Below, one piece after another: positions 38,201 to 51,418 of a stretch of 64,000 bases of DNA. The DNA lies in contig JABVXV010000024.1 in assembly GCA_013365325.1 (NCBI GenBank), positions 310,001-374,000 of the forward strand, given 5' to 3'. The notes under the pieces were generated by a model that worked only from the letters and a program-made list of their open reading frames with translations, did not search any database and had not been told where the DNA came from. How positions within the stretch are numbered: position 1 is the stretch's first letter; each line of letters opens with the position of its first letter. Position numbers and translations under genes: made by a program. This DNA is from Dipetalonema caudispina (Eukaryota > Nematoda > Chromadorea > Rhabditida > Onchocercidae).

Positions 38201-39190
38201 CGCTGGGGCTTTTCAAGAACGGTTTTTTGAATTTAGCCTTGCCATTCTTCGGATTTTCGGAGCCAATTGCAGCGCCGAAGAAGAAGGTTGGATTCAAGGT
38301 CTTGGATTTTTTTTTTTTCTTTTTTTTTTAAGATTTGTGCTGCAGACATGAAGTTTGCTTTGTCGTCGGTTCTTGAATGACTTAAATTTTCTGCGTGTTA
38401 CAGTGTGCGGATGGATATTTCACACTGTGGGATCGATTCGAAGTACAGGGACCGAAAAAAATGAAGGAATTGATTCAATGGATCAAGGTAAGTCGCATAG
38501 TTCATACATTTTTTTTTCCCAAAATATTCGATCTGAAGAACCGGAAACAGTCTTCAAGTCAAATATTTTTAATTAACAGTATTCACTTATGCTCGCCTAA
38601 AAAACTCAACTTCGAGAACGAAGCATTTCAAAATTTGTGCTATATTGTTTCAGGTAACTTTTATGGATCATGTTTGTTGAAATCTGTTTGAGACTGTAGA
38701 TTCCGAAATATTTTTCATATTTAATACCTAATAAATTTTCAAATTTTTCAAAAATGACATTATTATTTACTATTTTTGTACTCGAAATTTATAGGAGGAA
38801 ACAGGACTGGATGTCACGATGATGTCATGTGGAGTATCACTTATCTATAGCTTTTTCTTAAGCAGTGATAAAAGAATGGAGCGCTTGGAGCAAGAGTGAG
38901 TTTTTCTGTATTTTTATGGAAGAAATTGTTTACTTTGTGGACTAGATTCATTACAAACTTGTTAATAAGGTTACTATCATTCGCTACTTTATTTTCATTA
39001 TGTTGGGGGAATAACGGGATGAAGGATAGACAATTCTTAACCTGTAATTTTCAGCATGAAAGAGATTGTGGAAGAAGTGACTAGGAAGAAGATACCAGAC
39101 CATGTGCAATCAATCGTTCTTGAAGTAATAGCCAATAATAAAGATGATGAAGATGTAGAGATTCCGTACATCAAATTCAATCTTAGATAG
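29255..39190 (+). CDS. uba-1: Ubiquitin-activating enzyme E1
   Basis: Twenty-three phase-checked exons: 29255-29338, 32402-32511, 32732-32900, 33157-33291, 33454-33627, 33720-33873, 34071-34288, 34510-34620, 34860-35045, 35263-35353, 35461-35606, 35738-35903, 36137-36251, 36430-36628, 36761-36853, 36923-37051, 37260-37364, 37446-37536, 37649-37836, 38080-38286, 38404-38487, 38795-38895, 39055-39190. They total 1063 residues, close to human UBA1. E1 uses ATP to adenylate ubiquitin and loads it as a thioester for transfer to E2s. Visible landmarks are [14 protein letters not shown], the active adenylation loop [13 protein letters not shown] with [17 protein letters not shown], catalytic Cys about residue 633 in [27 protein letters not shown], and the C-terminal ubiquitin-fold domain ending [11 protein letters not shown]. 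The first exon carries a basic AKKRPR motif near residues 20-25. Intron 1 is 3.06 kb, far longer than the others. The donor at 35904 (GTTTGT) is atypical. Confidence 0.97.
29671..29861. repeat. Inverted repeat pair in uba-1 intron 1
   Basis: GATGGTTGAAACCAAAG at 29671-29687 and its exact reverse complement at 29845-29861 flank about 157 bases. A short AAATGCGAAG-like motif recurs near both arms, on opposite strands. This could be a decayed foldback or miniature inverted-repeat element, or a chance pair. No target-site duplication is obvious. Confidence 0.55.
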
Positions 39191-40896
39191 ATAAAAATAT
39201 GCTGTTCTTAGGACGCGTTGTCATCAACTGTGAGGGATAATCGTATATCAAGTTCATATTTTAGTCGTTTGATGCAGGGTCGAACCAAAACAGTTTTGGC
39301 GGGTTTCAAAACATGTTCACTCATCTTGATAATATGAATGGCTTACAATTTTTTGATTTGAATAGATTCATAGTTTTGTCTTAGCATGGCCTCGTTTGGA
39401 ATGAATGGTTTTGAAAATTCTTTTCAAGGATGGTCGAAAGAATTGGGATCCTCTATGCTAAAAACTCGCTTAGGCTGTCTGTTATTTTTAGAATGCTTTA
39501 AAAAGTTTAATGGAAAGTGGTTTTGTCTTTTTTACAAATTGCTTGGAAATTAATTAGTCATTATGTGACACGGTTATTCTTGTTTCTCAGCTGTCCGATC
39601 ATCATTCACAACTCTCATATACAATATTTTACGCATTTTTATGTAAGGGCTTCAATGTTATCGGTGTTTTGATAAATTTTGTTTCGCTTTTCTCAATTGA
39701 TAGTTCTTAAGCTCATCTTCTTTTATGGATTAAATTTACAAATTTAGTTTTTTTTTTCTTTTTTTTTTTTTTTTTTTGTTGAAGAGGTACTTAAGCAGTC
39801 TTCTGTTCGCTTAAATGAAAGGCTGGTTAATGGTCTTTTTTTCTTTTTATAATTCTGGCTCAGACAGATATTTTTTCTCTTCGATCATGAAGTAGATAAA
39901 ATGATGCTGCTTTTTTCCGTTTTGCAATTGTTTCATTGTTCCATTTTAACTTCAAGCAAACGTTTTTTAAAGTTATTCAATTGGAATTCGAACCACACAT
40001 TGTCCATTTATTATAAATAATGCTTTACATATTCTCTTTTTTTCGCGAAGTGATATGTCAAGCTCCATTTCACTTTACTTTCCTCTAAATGCTTATTCGT
40101 GTTTAAGTGCTTTTTTGTTCATTTTATCATATTTTCTTGAAAAATTGCAACAATTAATACCAGATTACGTCGTCTCAAACACAGATATATATCGTTTCGG
40201 TTAGAAGTTTGTTAAATCTGGAAATTTTTGCTTTATAAGCAGTAAAACTTTAGTCTTGCATCCAGTGTTGCGTATTAGTGAATAGTAAGTGTTGAAGTCC
40301 ACTCTTTCGTCCCGATAAGCTGATCGACAAACTTATTGAATGTTTATTATATGTCTTCATTTCCGGAATTTGGTACTGAATGAAGGGTATGTGGAAGTAA
40401 AACGGTGGAATAGATTTCATTGTGAAGAAGAAATGCTTTTTGTCGATAATGGTGAATTTCTCTAGAAAAAACTTAGCGAATAATGGGGTGTCAGTTGATG
40501 ATGATGAATTGTCGATGATTGGAGCTAATCGTGTCTAAATATTATTTTACTCCTACTTAACTATCAGTCTAGACAGGTTTTCAGTTTCCGCCTCATCGTA
40601 CTTTGAACCCAACATTCTGTTTACTCATTTATTACTGTATGCTGTGTGGAAGAATGATCACTATTGGAGTACTTTAACAATTCAACCCATTTATCATACA
40701 TCTGTTTCATACTCACACATAATTTTCAAATATAATGTTTGGTTTTCTCTCAGTTCCGCCCTACTTTTCACTCAATGTAGACTATTATAAGTGATGATGA
40801 TAATGACAATAACTCACTTATTGAATGTTTGTCATTAACCCATCATATCGCTATCCATTACTGTCGCTTTTCTGTATTGCTCTTGTGTGAGAAAAA
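39191..40896. other. uba-1 3' flank and intergenic region
   Basis: About 1.7 kb separates uba-1 from the aminopeptidase gene on the same strand. It is AT-rich, with T runs near 39750-39778, and shows no coding exon. The distance is longer than usual for adjacent genes in a nematode operon, and no U-rich element or spliced-leader acceptor can be singled out. Independent promoters are more likely. Confidence 0.5.
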
Positions 40897-43800
40897 ATGT
40901 CATCGTCTATCGAAAGGTATACAAGTTCATTTTTTTTTTTTTTCATTTGTTTAATACTTCAATAGCATTTACTTAAAAATTCAGAACAAATTTCCTGTAC
41001 TCATCGTTTGGGGAAGATGTTTCATGAAATTTGAAGCTCGAATTTAATATCTTCATCTTCTTAGCTTGCTTTAGCATGAGTTTCTTTTTTCTAAGACAAA
41101 AAATGAATCGATGCCAGGAAGGCGATATTAGACGATTAATTTTCACAGAAGCTAAAAGATCTGAAAATAAGAAATTTTAGATGAAAAGGATTAGGAAGAA
41201 AAAGGAAGCAGAACTGGTTTCTTAGATTGGAGTGATTTTCTGTAGATGGCAAATTTATTAGCTTCTGTAAGAAATAATCACATTTAATAAATGGGAATGA
41301 ATGATGTTAAATCTTTCCTAAATTTCAGTTACTTATCAGCGCAAATATCTGTTGCTAATTCAATAACTGATAATGCTTATGATGGCATTGTCTACATAGC
41401 TCATTCTCTGTCGGAAACTGGAAAATATGAAGTTCTGAAACCACTGTTACCAAGTATTATTGCCTACTCTGAGGTCATCATGAAACATTATTTCTGTGAA
41501 TACCATTTTACTAAATTTCAATTTCATTATTTCTGATGTATTATTCACAAAATATGAAAAGCTTCCAAATATAACACGTAGCCATTCTTGAAATATGGTT
41601 ATGCTAGGATTTTCTAAACAGTTCAATATTCTAATATTCTAAATTCTTTCAGATTCATAAAGATATTGCAAATACTACCACACTGATTCTGGTCGATGAG
41701 AATGTTGTTCCTTCCAGGAAACTGATTTTTGCAGGAACAGGACCAGTTAATAGAGATCATGATGATGTACGCCGTTTCGGTATAGCTGCTCGAAATGGTA
41801 TGAAATTGTAAGTAAACATATTTCTTCGTTCTTATTCCAATTAAAAAAGTGAACAGATTTTATTGTTCTGAGTTCTGTTAGCAGGGAAAACGCAGTCACT
41901 AAAATAATAGGCAAATTTAATGCGAAAACTTCAAAATCCAGATATATTTGAACAGAAACATCTTTATATAATCTTTTTTTTTGTACTACAATAATAAAAA
42001 TATCATGCTGTGATTGCTATTGCAGAGCTTTGAAAACTGGCATGAAAGCACCGTTGATTTTAACTCTGCCGCATAAGAAATATCCTCAGGCAGAGTTAGT
42101 ATCAGCTCTTGGCGCTATGCATGAACTATATGTACCACTGAATGTACGAGAAGAAGAGAAAAAGACCAAAGTTAATGTTATCGGTTTCTATGCTCTCGAC
42201 TATGACCAGGAGTTGAGTTTTGAATTTTCTAAATACTTACGAAAGGAAGTGTAGAATTGTCGTTATGAATTTTGATAAAAAAAAAAAAGAAAACAAGGAT
42301 GAGTTTTCAGGCGTTGGTGAAATTAGTGAAAGCACTTGATGCAGCGTTTACAGTTTGTCGAGATATCGGTGATTCTGATCCTCAACGAATGTCACCACCT
42401 TACGTTGCAGAGTACATCACTAATGCATTTAATGGAACAAACATCAGTATTCGTATGGTTTCTGAAGTCACCGTAAGTTTGAAATAATTCCGATATTGTA
42501 TAAATGGTTTTGTTTAATATAAAAAGTTAAGTTTGGGAACGGAAAACGCATGGAATTTTGAGATAGTTTGTTTGAACTGCGTTTGTTATTAAATAGGCTA
42601 AGAATGTATTTTCACATTTCACTTCTGGATATTAGTTCTTGGAATTTAAAAATTCAAATTTTTAGGAAATTGAACGCGAATTTCCTCTTATGGCAGCTGT
42701 TAATCGTGCAGCAAATAATGTTAAAGACCATCAGGCACGATTGATATGGCTTGAGTACAATCCAGAAGGCCCATGTAACGAGACGATCATGCTCGTTGGC
42801 AAAGGTTAGCTTTGAGACTTATAGATAAATAAATGATTGATAGGTCACTAGTGTTTTTTAAGGTGTTACAATAGATACTGGTGGTGCAGATTTGAAAACA
42901 GGTGGGAACATGTTTGGGATGTGTCGCGACAAATATGGTGCTGCAGTTGTTGCTGGTATCTTCAAAGCCTTGGAAATTTTGAAGCCAAAACATGTCAAGG
43001 TTCATCATTCTTATAATAATTTTGAGTCGAGACAAATGATGGAAAAGTATCTGGAGATTACTACTGATATCCCTGTTGTTTTTGTAGACTAGTTACCTAC
43101 ACTTTAGTAAAATTTAATTTATAGTTTTGTGGCTACATGTGCATGGTCCGAAACAGTATCGGTTCGAATTCTTATACGTGTGATGAAATCATCCGTTCAC
43201 GTAGTGGTAAACGGATTGCAATATGCAACACTGATGCAGAAGGTCGCATCACAATGCTCGACCCTTTGACGAAGATGGTTGAGCTAGTAAGATATTAATT
43301 TATAACATCATTGGATTATTTAAGGACACCAAATTATTATTTCTGTTCTTATCAATTCAATTCCTTTTCTTATCACCCACTAGTCAAGTTAATTTTTCCA
43401 TGCATTTGAGAGTGTATCGGCCACATGTTAGAGCTTTGAAATTTTCTATCATTTGTTTTCATTCCAAACTTCTAATTGTAGGCCAAACTGGAGAAGAAAC
43501 CACGAATATTTACACTGGCTACGTTGACCGGTCATTGTGTACTGAGCTACGGCTACATGGCAGCAGCAATGGATAATGGTCCGGCGCACGTAGACTACAC
43601 TGCTGAAACAATTCGTGGCTGGGGTGATTTATTTGGGCAGCCTGTTGAAGTATCACGACTACATTGGGAGGTGAAAATTTAAAAAATCTAAGATAATGCT
43701 ATGTAAATTTACGTGTTACTTTGGCGAAAAGTTGAATAAATTGAGTTTTCAACGAAGCTTTGGAGTTGCGAAAGATCGATTTTTCATATTTAGTTTTGGA

Positions 43801-44353
43801 TACTTCTAAAACTTTCAGAGTGCGGAAATTTTCGCATCTTCCAGGTGAAAGCGTTTTACTAACAGCGATGAATGCTGATAAATCAAAATACAAAGATTAG
43901 AGAAGTCTGGGAAGTTTCTGTTTTCAGGACTTTGAATTTCATGAAGCTGAAAGTGAAGCAGCAGACATACGACAATCAAATACGCTACCATCTGTGAGAA
44001 CGCTGCGCGGTCATCAAGGACCAGCTGCATTTCTTTTAAAAGGTTCAAGACTGGATGAGCATGGATGTGACTCAAAGACTCCTATTGCGTAACATTTCCC
44101 TTTCTTTTAAAAATTTGACATTAAACTATCCATTCGCATTTGCCTTACATGTTCGAATTTTAGAGGAAAGGAAAAAATATTGTAATACTTTAGAGTTTCA
44201 TTTCTATTCATTTCTAGGTATACGCACATTGATATGGGTGCTTGTATGGGTTCGCATCCTAAAGTGAGCTATCCCAACCCACTGTTGGCACTAGCTGCAA
44301 CGTTAGTTTTTGCAAATTTTTTTTTTTCCCCAGATCACTTTGGAAGGATATAA
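40897..44353 (+). CDS. M17 family leucyl aminopeptidase-like protein (W07G4.4-type)
   Basis: Eleven exons, 40897-40916, 41329-41473, 41653-41807, 42026-42248, 42311-42472, 42666-42804, 42863-42999, 43125-43286, 43482-43670, 43928-44088 and 44218-44353, join in phase to about 542 residues. M17 enzymes are two-metal cytosolic aminopeptidases. The metal-ligand set is present: K281 and D286 in VGKGVTIDTGG, K293, the Asp of NMFGMCRDKYGAA, and D364, E366 and R368 in NTDAEGR. RIFTLATLTGHCVLSYG and the C-terminal MGSHPKVSYPNPLLALAA also fit. The start exon is tiny (MSSSIE) and is chosen because it splices in phase 2 to SYLSAQISV. The 3' end is uncertain: the last frame runs into a low-complexity NFFFSPDHFGRI tail, and a GTTAGT donor at 44302 could splice it away. 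It resembles C. elegans W07G4.4 more than classical LAP, by memory. Confidence 0.9.
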
Positions 44354-44818
44354 GCCTTTCTTTTCATTTCAACTTTAGAGCAGAAAGAAGTAACTCTTTC
44401 TACTTTTTTACTTTCTTAGGAAGAACATTAAAATCGTGTAATGCTATTAACCGAACATCATCAAAACATAGAATTGCAGAATACTTTGTGTCACCAACGT
44501 TTAATCATATCTTAACCAATATAAATATAAATAAATGAAAAGCTATCGTTTTTCTAGGAAATTGATTTCCAGGTACATCTTTCCTCATACCAATTTGTCG
44601 TTGAAGACATGATGACATATCAGCGCTATCAACACCTCCCAGTTCCCTGTTGTTTAATTTTCCGTATCACTTCCGTTTTAAAATGATATAAAAAAAATAA
44701 TTTTATCGTATAAAAATAAAGGAAAAAATCGCATGGATGAACTGTTGTTGCAATGGATAATGCGTGCACATAGGAATATCCATCTCACATCTAGTATTCA
44801 TCCATTTTCCACCGTGCT
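44354..44818. other. Convergent 3' gap between aminopeptidase and MARVEL-like genes
   Basis: The two flanking genes point toward each other, so this 465-base gap should hold both 3' UTRs. No other gene is seen. If the aminopeptidase uses the GTTAGT donor at 44302, an alternative terminal exon could begin after the acceptor at about 44378. Confidence 0.5.
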
Positions 44819-47288
44819 TCAACGGCTTTCAACAATGATGAGATTTCCATAAAATGCCCAAGACAACATCATTATGCAAACGATTGACTGGATTAGGAAG
44901 CAAACCTGAAAATTCAAAAGAGGCCTAAATTTACCCTAACCTTTTATAGAGTTTACAAATAGTGGTTACGAGTACAGTAAGTAATTCAGTGGATAAACTT
45001 ACAGCTGTCCCAATCATCAACCGATAACTTTCATAACGGCTCCAGTCACTCCGTTCCAATAAGAATGACACCGCAACAATTAGCGAGCAAATTGCAAGTA
45101 CCGTCAAGATTGTATTCACAATTATCTCCTGCAAGATGGGAAAGATATGTTCAACTGCTCTATCTTTTGGAACTCGGTTAATTACATTTTTCAAACATGT
45201 GCTTAAACATGATTTATCTCGACCGATATTAAACATTTAAGGTGAAAAGTTTTATGGGTCACAGGGAACGGCTACTTGCTTTTATAACCTTCTTGTTCAA
45301 GACTGTATGTTCTACCCAATTTCGATCAGAAAAATGAATGAATGACTGATGATTTTCCATTATTTTTCCTTCCGTTTTATCGAAGAAATGTCGAAAAAGA
45401 TGGGATCAAAGAATTTCTAGTTCTACATCCATAGTATTTACTTCTATTTGGTTCTTTTTCCCAAATTAAAATTCAGAACATCAAATTCCTCTCAAAAAAG
45501 GAACTAAATTACCTCTCAAAGAAATCACATGGGACTTACTTTGCAAGTATAACTGCTTTTTTTAAATGAAATGTTGGGATTACCCATTTTTAACCTGTAG
45601 GCATTGTAAAACAGTAGAGTTTGATAGAAAAGATTTCGGTAAAAATATACTTCAAATAAAAAAGGAAGGATGGGATTGCCCGGGACTAATGATAGAACGG
45701 AATTAGAGAGGGATTCTTTTCAAAATAATGGGATCACATAGATACAAATCATGGGGACGGTAGAAAAAGACCTACGAGATAAGAACACAAAGTAAGGATG
45801 TTACTAAAAAAAAAAAAAATTTTCTCAATAGTGCATTTTCGAGAATTTTTTCATATAAAATTTCAACTCTTTACATTTCAGAATTATCCTTTCGAATTTT
45901 TTTTTTTTTTTTGAGAATAAATGTTTTTTTTTGAACATCTTTTAATGGGATCTGCAACTATTTGTTGAACTCCCGATACTACACAAGTAATGTGAAATAA
46001 CCCTAATATCCTTAAACTTTCTAATTTCATCTTCTGTAGAATCTTGCCCAGAAGAATGCTTATTTATATCTCATTGCTTCGTCTAACATTCTGTTTAGTA
46101 AGTCATTTGCACTTGCAAAGCTACCATATGGTGGTGGTATATCATCTTTGCTCACTTCCATGAATAATGAAAAATGCTTCTCTTAATAAATTTCTGTTGA
46201 TTGCAAAGGCCAGCTTTAACCAATAAAAATGATAAAGCACTTCTTCCTTCATATACATTTTCTGATCTAACATAAAATAATAGAGAAGAATTGATATCTT
46301 TCTTATAAATTTGATATACCTCTTATCACTTTTATCAATTACTATCCTAACAGGATGCATTATTTGTCGTCATAGATTTAACGGCATAAAAAGTTACTGT
46401 TATTGTCATCGCTGTTAAGCGATATCGCTCAAGGAGATAATGATTTATACTGTCAATAATTAAATGATGATAAAAATTTACTACAGAAGCTTAGCGTTTT
46501 AACGACAATACACTTCCTCACTCTTTCAACTTCATTTTGATTCTCACATATATATAATATTTCCTTTACTTCAATTCCTTATTTTCCTCTTGTTTTTAAT
46601 TTTTTCTCACTTCATGAACTTTATTTCTTCCTATCTATCTCAGTGAAATATCATAAAAAACTTGCGACAGTCCTGATGAAGAATATTTGCTGTAGAACGG
46701 AACCAATACTCCATCCAAGCAGTAATCCACAAGTAAGTGCAATAATAATGAAAGTTGTAGAGTAGCTTGCACGAACACCTTTGTCTTGTAAATAAATCAG
46801 CAGTATTACAACCAATGCGATGATCTAAACAGAATTGACATTTCATATATCTTATAAAAATATAGGGCAATTTATGCTAATCCACCAGCTCTTTGGTTTC
46901 TTTCTAGTAAGAATTGAAAATGAAATAAGGATAAGTACATTTCAAAGAATTCTACTCTTACAAATTAAAATAATAGAATTAAATACTGCTTAATATTATC
47001 CTTAATTTATCCATGGCTAATTTTGTTAGTATTTTAGTATTACGTGAAATGCGTCATTATTTATGCCATTGTTTCCCCTTGTAAGAGAGAGCTTTTTTTG
47101 CATATTGACTCATATCTAATTAATCAAGTGATGCCTGAAACTGATGAAAGATCAAATTTGAAAATTAGTTTCATTTGAAGCTAAAAACTAACTACAGTGA
47201 GTAGTTTAATAACCCAAACAGGGATTGTTGAACTTCGAAAACCACTTGTACGAGTTGTTGTAACAGTTGTCCGGCTTACGATCGGCAT
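44819..47288 (-). CDS. MARVEL-like four-transmembrane protein
   Basis: Four minus-strand exons: 47288-47193, 46824 to about 46699, 45128-45003 and 44905-44819. The protein is about 144 residues and starts MPIVSRTTVTTTRTSG. Four hydrophobic segments follow: VWVIKLLTVIIALVVILLIY, YSTTFIIIALTCGLLLGW, NTILTVLAICSLIVAVSFLL and VCFLIQSIVCIMMLSWAFYG; it ends LIIVESR. Ser/Thr-rich short N-terminus plus four spans is the MARVEL/MAL-like layout, typical of proteins in membrane apposition and vesicle trafficking. The end of exon 2 is not certain. GTTCTA at 46698 keeps phase, but GTCGCA at 46668 also does, adding ten residues. A CTATAG acceptor lies two bases before the ATG, which suits a spliced leader or a 5' UTR exon (a candidate ends with GCAG|GTATTT near 48659). 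Confidence 0.62.
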
Positions 47289-49948
47289 TGCCTATAGAGC
47301 AAATATGCTAGATTAGCTATTTTTTTTTCTTTACCAAGAATATGTTATCCACACAATTAAAAATAAAATTACTTCATTCCATTACTTATCAACATTTAAT
47401 ATTTTGAAATATATTTTTTGACAAGAGCTATAAAAAATTTCCTTTTCTTCTGGAATAACTCATAATTGGACAAAAGCTAATTAGAAAGAGGAGAAAAAAG
47501 AAAGAATTATACTGATAATGACTTAATTAATGTATACATTCGGATGGAAAACAATTGTCATCTATAATAAATCAGTAAATTCTACTTACTATAATGAATT
47601 CCAAAAATTTAAATTATGAAAAAATCCCAGAAAACAACAACTTTGGATGATAACGTTTCAAAAATAAATTTGACAATGGTGAAAAATCTGTGCAAAATAA
47701 CGATGAGTAAGAGCAATGAAAGAAAAAGTACGAAAAAAAAAAAAAAAAAATGGGAAGAAGCATAAATAAATGTTCCTCCATCTGAAGAACAGCAGACATC
47801 TTCAACAAGGAACATACAAATATTATTTCATTTGAATGTGTAGAGAAATAGCAAATGTTATTGTTGGAACAAATCATCCTCATGTATCAATCATATAGGG
47901 AATTTTTTTTTTTGATTTAATTAAAATTAGTCACGTAATGAAAATATTTGATCAATTTTTATTATAGGGACATAATTGTTATTAATAGATTACAATATTG
48001 TTTTAAGCTTTTAGCAAGAAGTAAACAATTGAATAATTAATTAATTAATTATGGCAATAGTTAGACAATGGTCATTTCTTTTTTTTTTTTTTTTTTCTCT
48101 TTCTTGAATCAATGAAATAACTAAAAATGATATAATAATGAAATATGATGTAAATTAAAAGCATTAAAAGTAAATAGTTTATTATGTATGAGTTAATATT
48201 CTTCCTCTCATGAAATCATCACTTTCTTTTTGAATATTATTTTTTTTTTATCGAATACAATTACTGTTATTTGTACTAAAAATTAAAAAGAATTATCAAA
48301 TGAGAAATATGCTAATGAATGTTGAACGAAATCCATTTATACCTGATAAAAAAAAAAAAAAAAAAGTAATATTTAAGCTAAACAATTTCATCTAAAATTT
48401 TTGTTTGAAGTGATTAATCACTTAGAAATATCCATCTTTTCTTCTCTTCTTCATTTCTTTGTTACCTTTATCAATAATGAACTTAAGTTAGAACTACAGG
48501 AAGAATATGGACAACTGTGCAAATAACACATTAACCATTCTGGCCTCTCATTTTATTAATGGATTAAGCCAAGTTAAAACATGATTCATTCATTATTTGT
48601 AATAAAATTTGAAATTTTCCAAGCCAAGAAAAGAGAAAAAAAAAAAAAGAAATGAGAAATACCTGCACTTCTTGAATATATCGTGATTTGTGATGAAAAT
48701 GATGAGAAGCTAAAGAAATCGTTCCCTTAACCTTTGGTAATATAAATAACAGCTATCCTCAACTCTCCCTCTCTCTCTCTCTCTCTCTTACTTTCTTCTT
48801 CTTTCCCCTTCTCTTCCCATCTTTTACAATTCATTGATTCATTGAACCAGTTCTGTACCTTCTACTTTCTCATTCAATTTTAACAAGGAACACATTTCCC
48901 GCATTTTCATTTATACAGTTATTGATCATGACGAATACGGGGGAGTAAGATGCACATTGAAGAGTTTTGAGACCGGAGCTATTTTCCGGAAGGATGAAAT
49001 AACTGGAGGTTTTCATCTTACCGACATATGATATCACAAAAGAAGTCAGGAGAAGAGGAGGAGGAAGTTTAAATAAATGATCGTGAAAATTGTAAAAATA
49101 TTCTGTTGTGATGGCATTACAGAAAGTTTCAGAAATGAATTCCTTCAAGTTGGTATATGTTGAAGAGATAATCTAAGGGGTCAAATTCGGTTGATCTCTA
49201 TTTCGAACTGGTATATGGAAGAAAGAATTAACATGATTCTAAAATCAGAAAACAATATCATGAATTTAATTTCGTCCAAATTAAAGTACCTCATTTTAAT
49301 CTTCTAATACTTATGTGATTCATTATGTGAGAGTGAAAAGAAATTGAAATTAAAATGAATGCAAGCAAAGAAATCAACTTGCAGTACATCTATCCATTCC
49401 TTCACAACAATGATCGGAAGAAGAAATTTCTTAAGTGAAAATAGCATTTTGTTCAGTAAGATAAAATAGTGGACAACAGAGATCGTCACATCAATTTCTG
49501 AAATTAATCTCATCTCACTTATATCCTTGCGATCATGACTATTTACTCCTCCCGCGATTCCTTGCATGATTTTCCTCTTTCTCATCTTTTCCCTCGGTGG
49601 AGAGGTCAATTTAGCAATATCTTTTAAGGATGAAAATGATTTGGGATAAATGCCGAGTTTTGATACTTTTTTTATTTATCCATCACAATGAATCTTCCCA
49701 TTTTTCTTACATTTTATTAAAGTTTCTATAAATTTCTCTTCTTCCATTCTCCTTATCTTGTAACAACTTTTCTCATGTTTTCATCAATAAATGTGTTATG
49801 TCAAGGTTAAATTTCAGCACAATCAAACCTATTATGATCGATCCTTTATTGTGATTTTTATTCCACTCCAATTGAATTCAAATAAATTTAATGCAAAACT
49901 GGTAAACATTTATTTTTACATAAATAACAGGATGTATGTTTGGTTATT

Positions 49949-50004
49949 AAAGGAAGAGGTAGAGGATGAGGAGGAAAAGGAAGAGGAAGAGAAGGAGGAA
50001 GAGG
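49949..50004 (+). repeat. Purine-rich (A/G) tract
   Basis: About 56 bases made almost only of A and G in GGA/GAA units, with two T interruptions. It is translated by chance as an Glu-rich open frame. Such tracts can form triplex structures and are common simple repeats. Confidence 0.8.
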
Positions 50005-50318
50005 ATTGAAGTGAATTAAGGATTGAAAGTTGAAGGCAGATGAGCCATCACATCCATTGAATGTATCACACAACAATATGTTAGATTTGCCTTAGAGCTT
50101 TCTCCACATTTTTCTCCCTTTTTTTGCAAGACAATGCAATGGTTATCCCTTTTTCAGCATCATCGCAGATTGCAGGCCTTTCATTCCATTGCCAATCACA
50201 TGTCACATCAGCTGATCACGGGCCTCTTCATGCCTTTTACATGATTTTAATGAATTTAGCAATAGTGTGGTTTCTTTACCATTTCTTTCCCACAATTCAC
50301 GTATTTTCCTTAATTATT

Positions 50319-50430
50319 GATCACGTAAGTATCTCTGCATATGGTCACGTGAACATCTGTGCTGATAAGCATCTGTGCATATGGTCACGTGAACACCTGT
50401 GTTTGTAAGCATATGTGCATATGATCACAT
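50319..50430. repeat. 40-bp tandem repeat with CACGTG cores
   Basis: The unit GCATATGGTCACGTGAACA recurs with its spacer at 50337, 50377 and (partly, GCATATGATCACAT) 50417, an exact 40-base period. A preceding TGATCACGT suggests a further eroded unit. Each full copy contains a palindromic E-box CACGTG and a CATATG. It lies about 1.3 kb upstream of the MAP4K gene. The E-boxes could bind bHLH factors, but the repeat could equally be a neutral minisatellite. Confidence 0.8.
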
Positions 50431-51418
50431 ATTAGTGTTTTCCAACACAAATCATTCCTCGTTATTGATTCGCTGATGAGTTCAGTTGTCAATAACTGGT
50501 TGGAATAATACTTAGGTACCATCCGGTAAATGTGAGCTATGACAATTTTTCTATTATCAAATATTTTCTTTGGTTTTGAAATGATACGTTTCAATGGTAA
50601 TGTAAGGAAAATAGTTTTAATGCTCAGAGTGTCATAATTTATACGCTGAAAAGCCATTAATTTTGAACATAATGCTGGATAATCAAAATTGCAGTAGAAG
50701 TAACACGTCCCTTTTCTTTCTCTTTTGATAATTCTTCACGTGACTTACGTATTAGATAGGAACGAGAGTAAGATTAAGCTGTTATTTTCATTATCCTTTG
50801 TATACTTTAAAGTATTGGAAATTCCTTATTCTTCTCATTTGTCAGTAAAAGAGAAATTCTTACTTTCTATCTCTTTACCAAACATCATTGCTATTTGAGT
50901 TATTTCATGTAATTTTAATACTTGCATTGAAATCCAATTAAAAATTAGATATCCCGACCTACAAAGATATCTCTTTCATATATTGTATCGTCTGCTGAAA
51001 ATCCCGCATACTGCGGGATGATTCCATTTCCATCCTTTCTGGTCAACCATCCATTGGGATGAAGTTATTGCGTGTTGTGCATCGCTATGCAAATATGTTG
51101 AGTGCTTAAATTTGCTGTTCTTTTCGAGTAAATATGGAAGTGTTTGATCTTAAAGTCTTAAGGGAATTACATTAGTCAGAATATATTATTTGAAACATAA
51201 CAGCCAAGTAATATCGCAGAATTCGTCTTGCTAAGTTAATACCAGTGGATCTATCTTTTTCCTCTCCTCCAACTTCAAATTTTCTTTCCGTTGAAGTTTT
51301 AGTAATTTCTAAAGTGGAATGTTTGAATTCAGTTCTTAAGAATTGATAATTATTAACGAGCAGTTATAACAATTATTTCTTTTTGGTTAGATTATTAATT
51401 CATTTTTGAATGTTACAG

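Larger units (their letters stand above)
47289..51418. other. Gene-poor stretch upstream of the MARVEL-like and MAP4K genes
   Basis: About 4.1 kb between divergent genes. It contains T runs near 48079-48097, an A run at 48350-48366, a CT microsatellite near 48770-48788, a purine-rich tract at 49949-50004, and a 40-bp tandem repeat at 50319-50430. No coding exon is convincing. It is the likely promoter region of both neighbours. Confidence 0.5.

Noticed and set aside
44055..44267. 70-codon frame over the aminopeptidase intron 10
   Set aside because: It spans an intron in a different frame from exons 10 and 11, which splice in phase 2 with conserved sequence.
29255..44353. Possible operon of uba-1 and the aminopeptidase
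   Set aside because: The 1.7 kb gap is longer than typical nematode operon spacing and no distinctive spliced-leader signal was seen.
47609..47883. Overlapping minus-strand frames rich in Phe and Ser
   Set aside because: They cross an A run and show only low-complexity sequence.
49791..50009. Open frame ending in a long Glu-rich tail
   Set aside because: The tail is a translated purine microsatellite; no conserved domain or splice structure.
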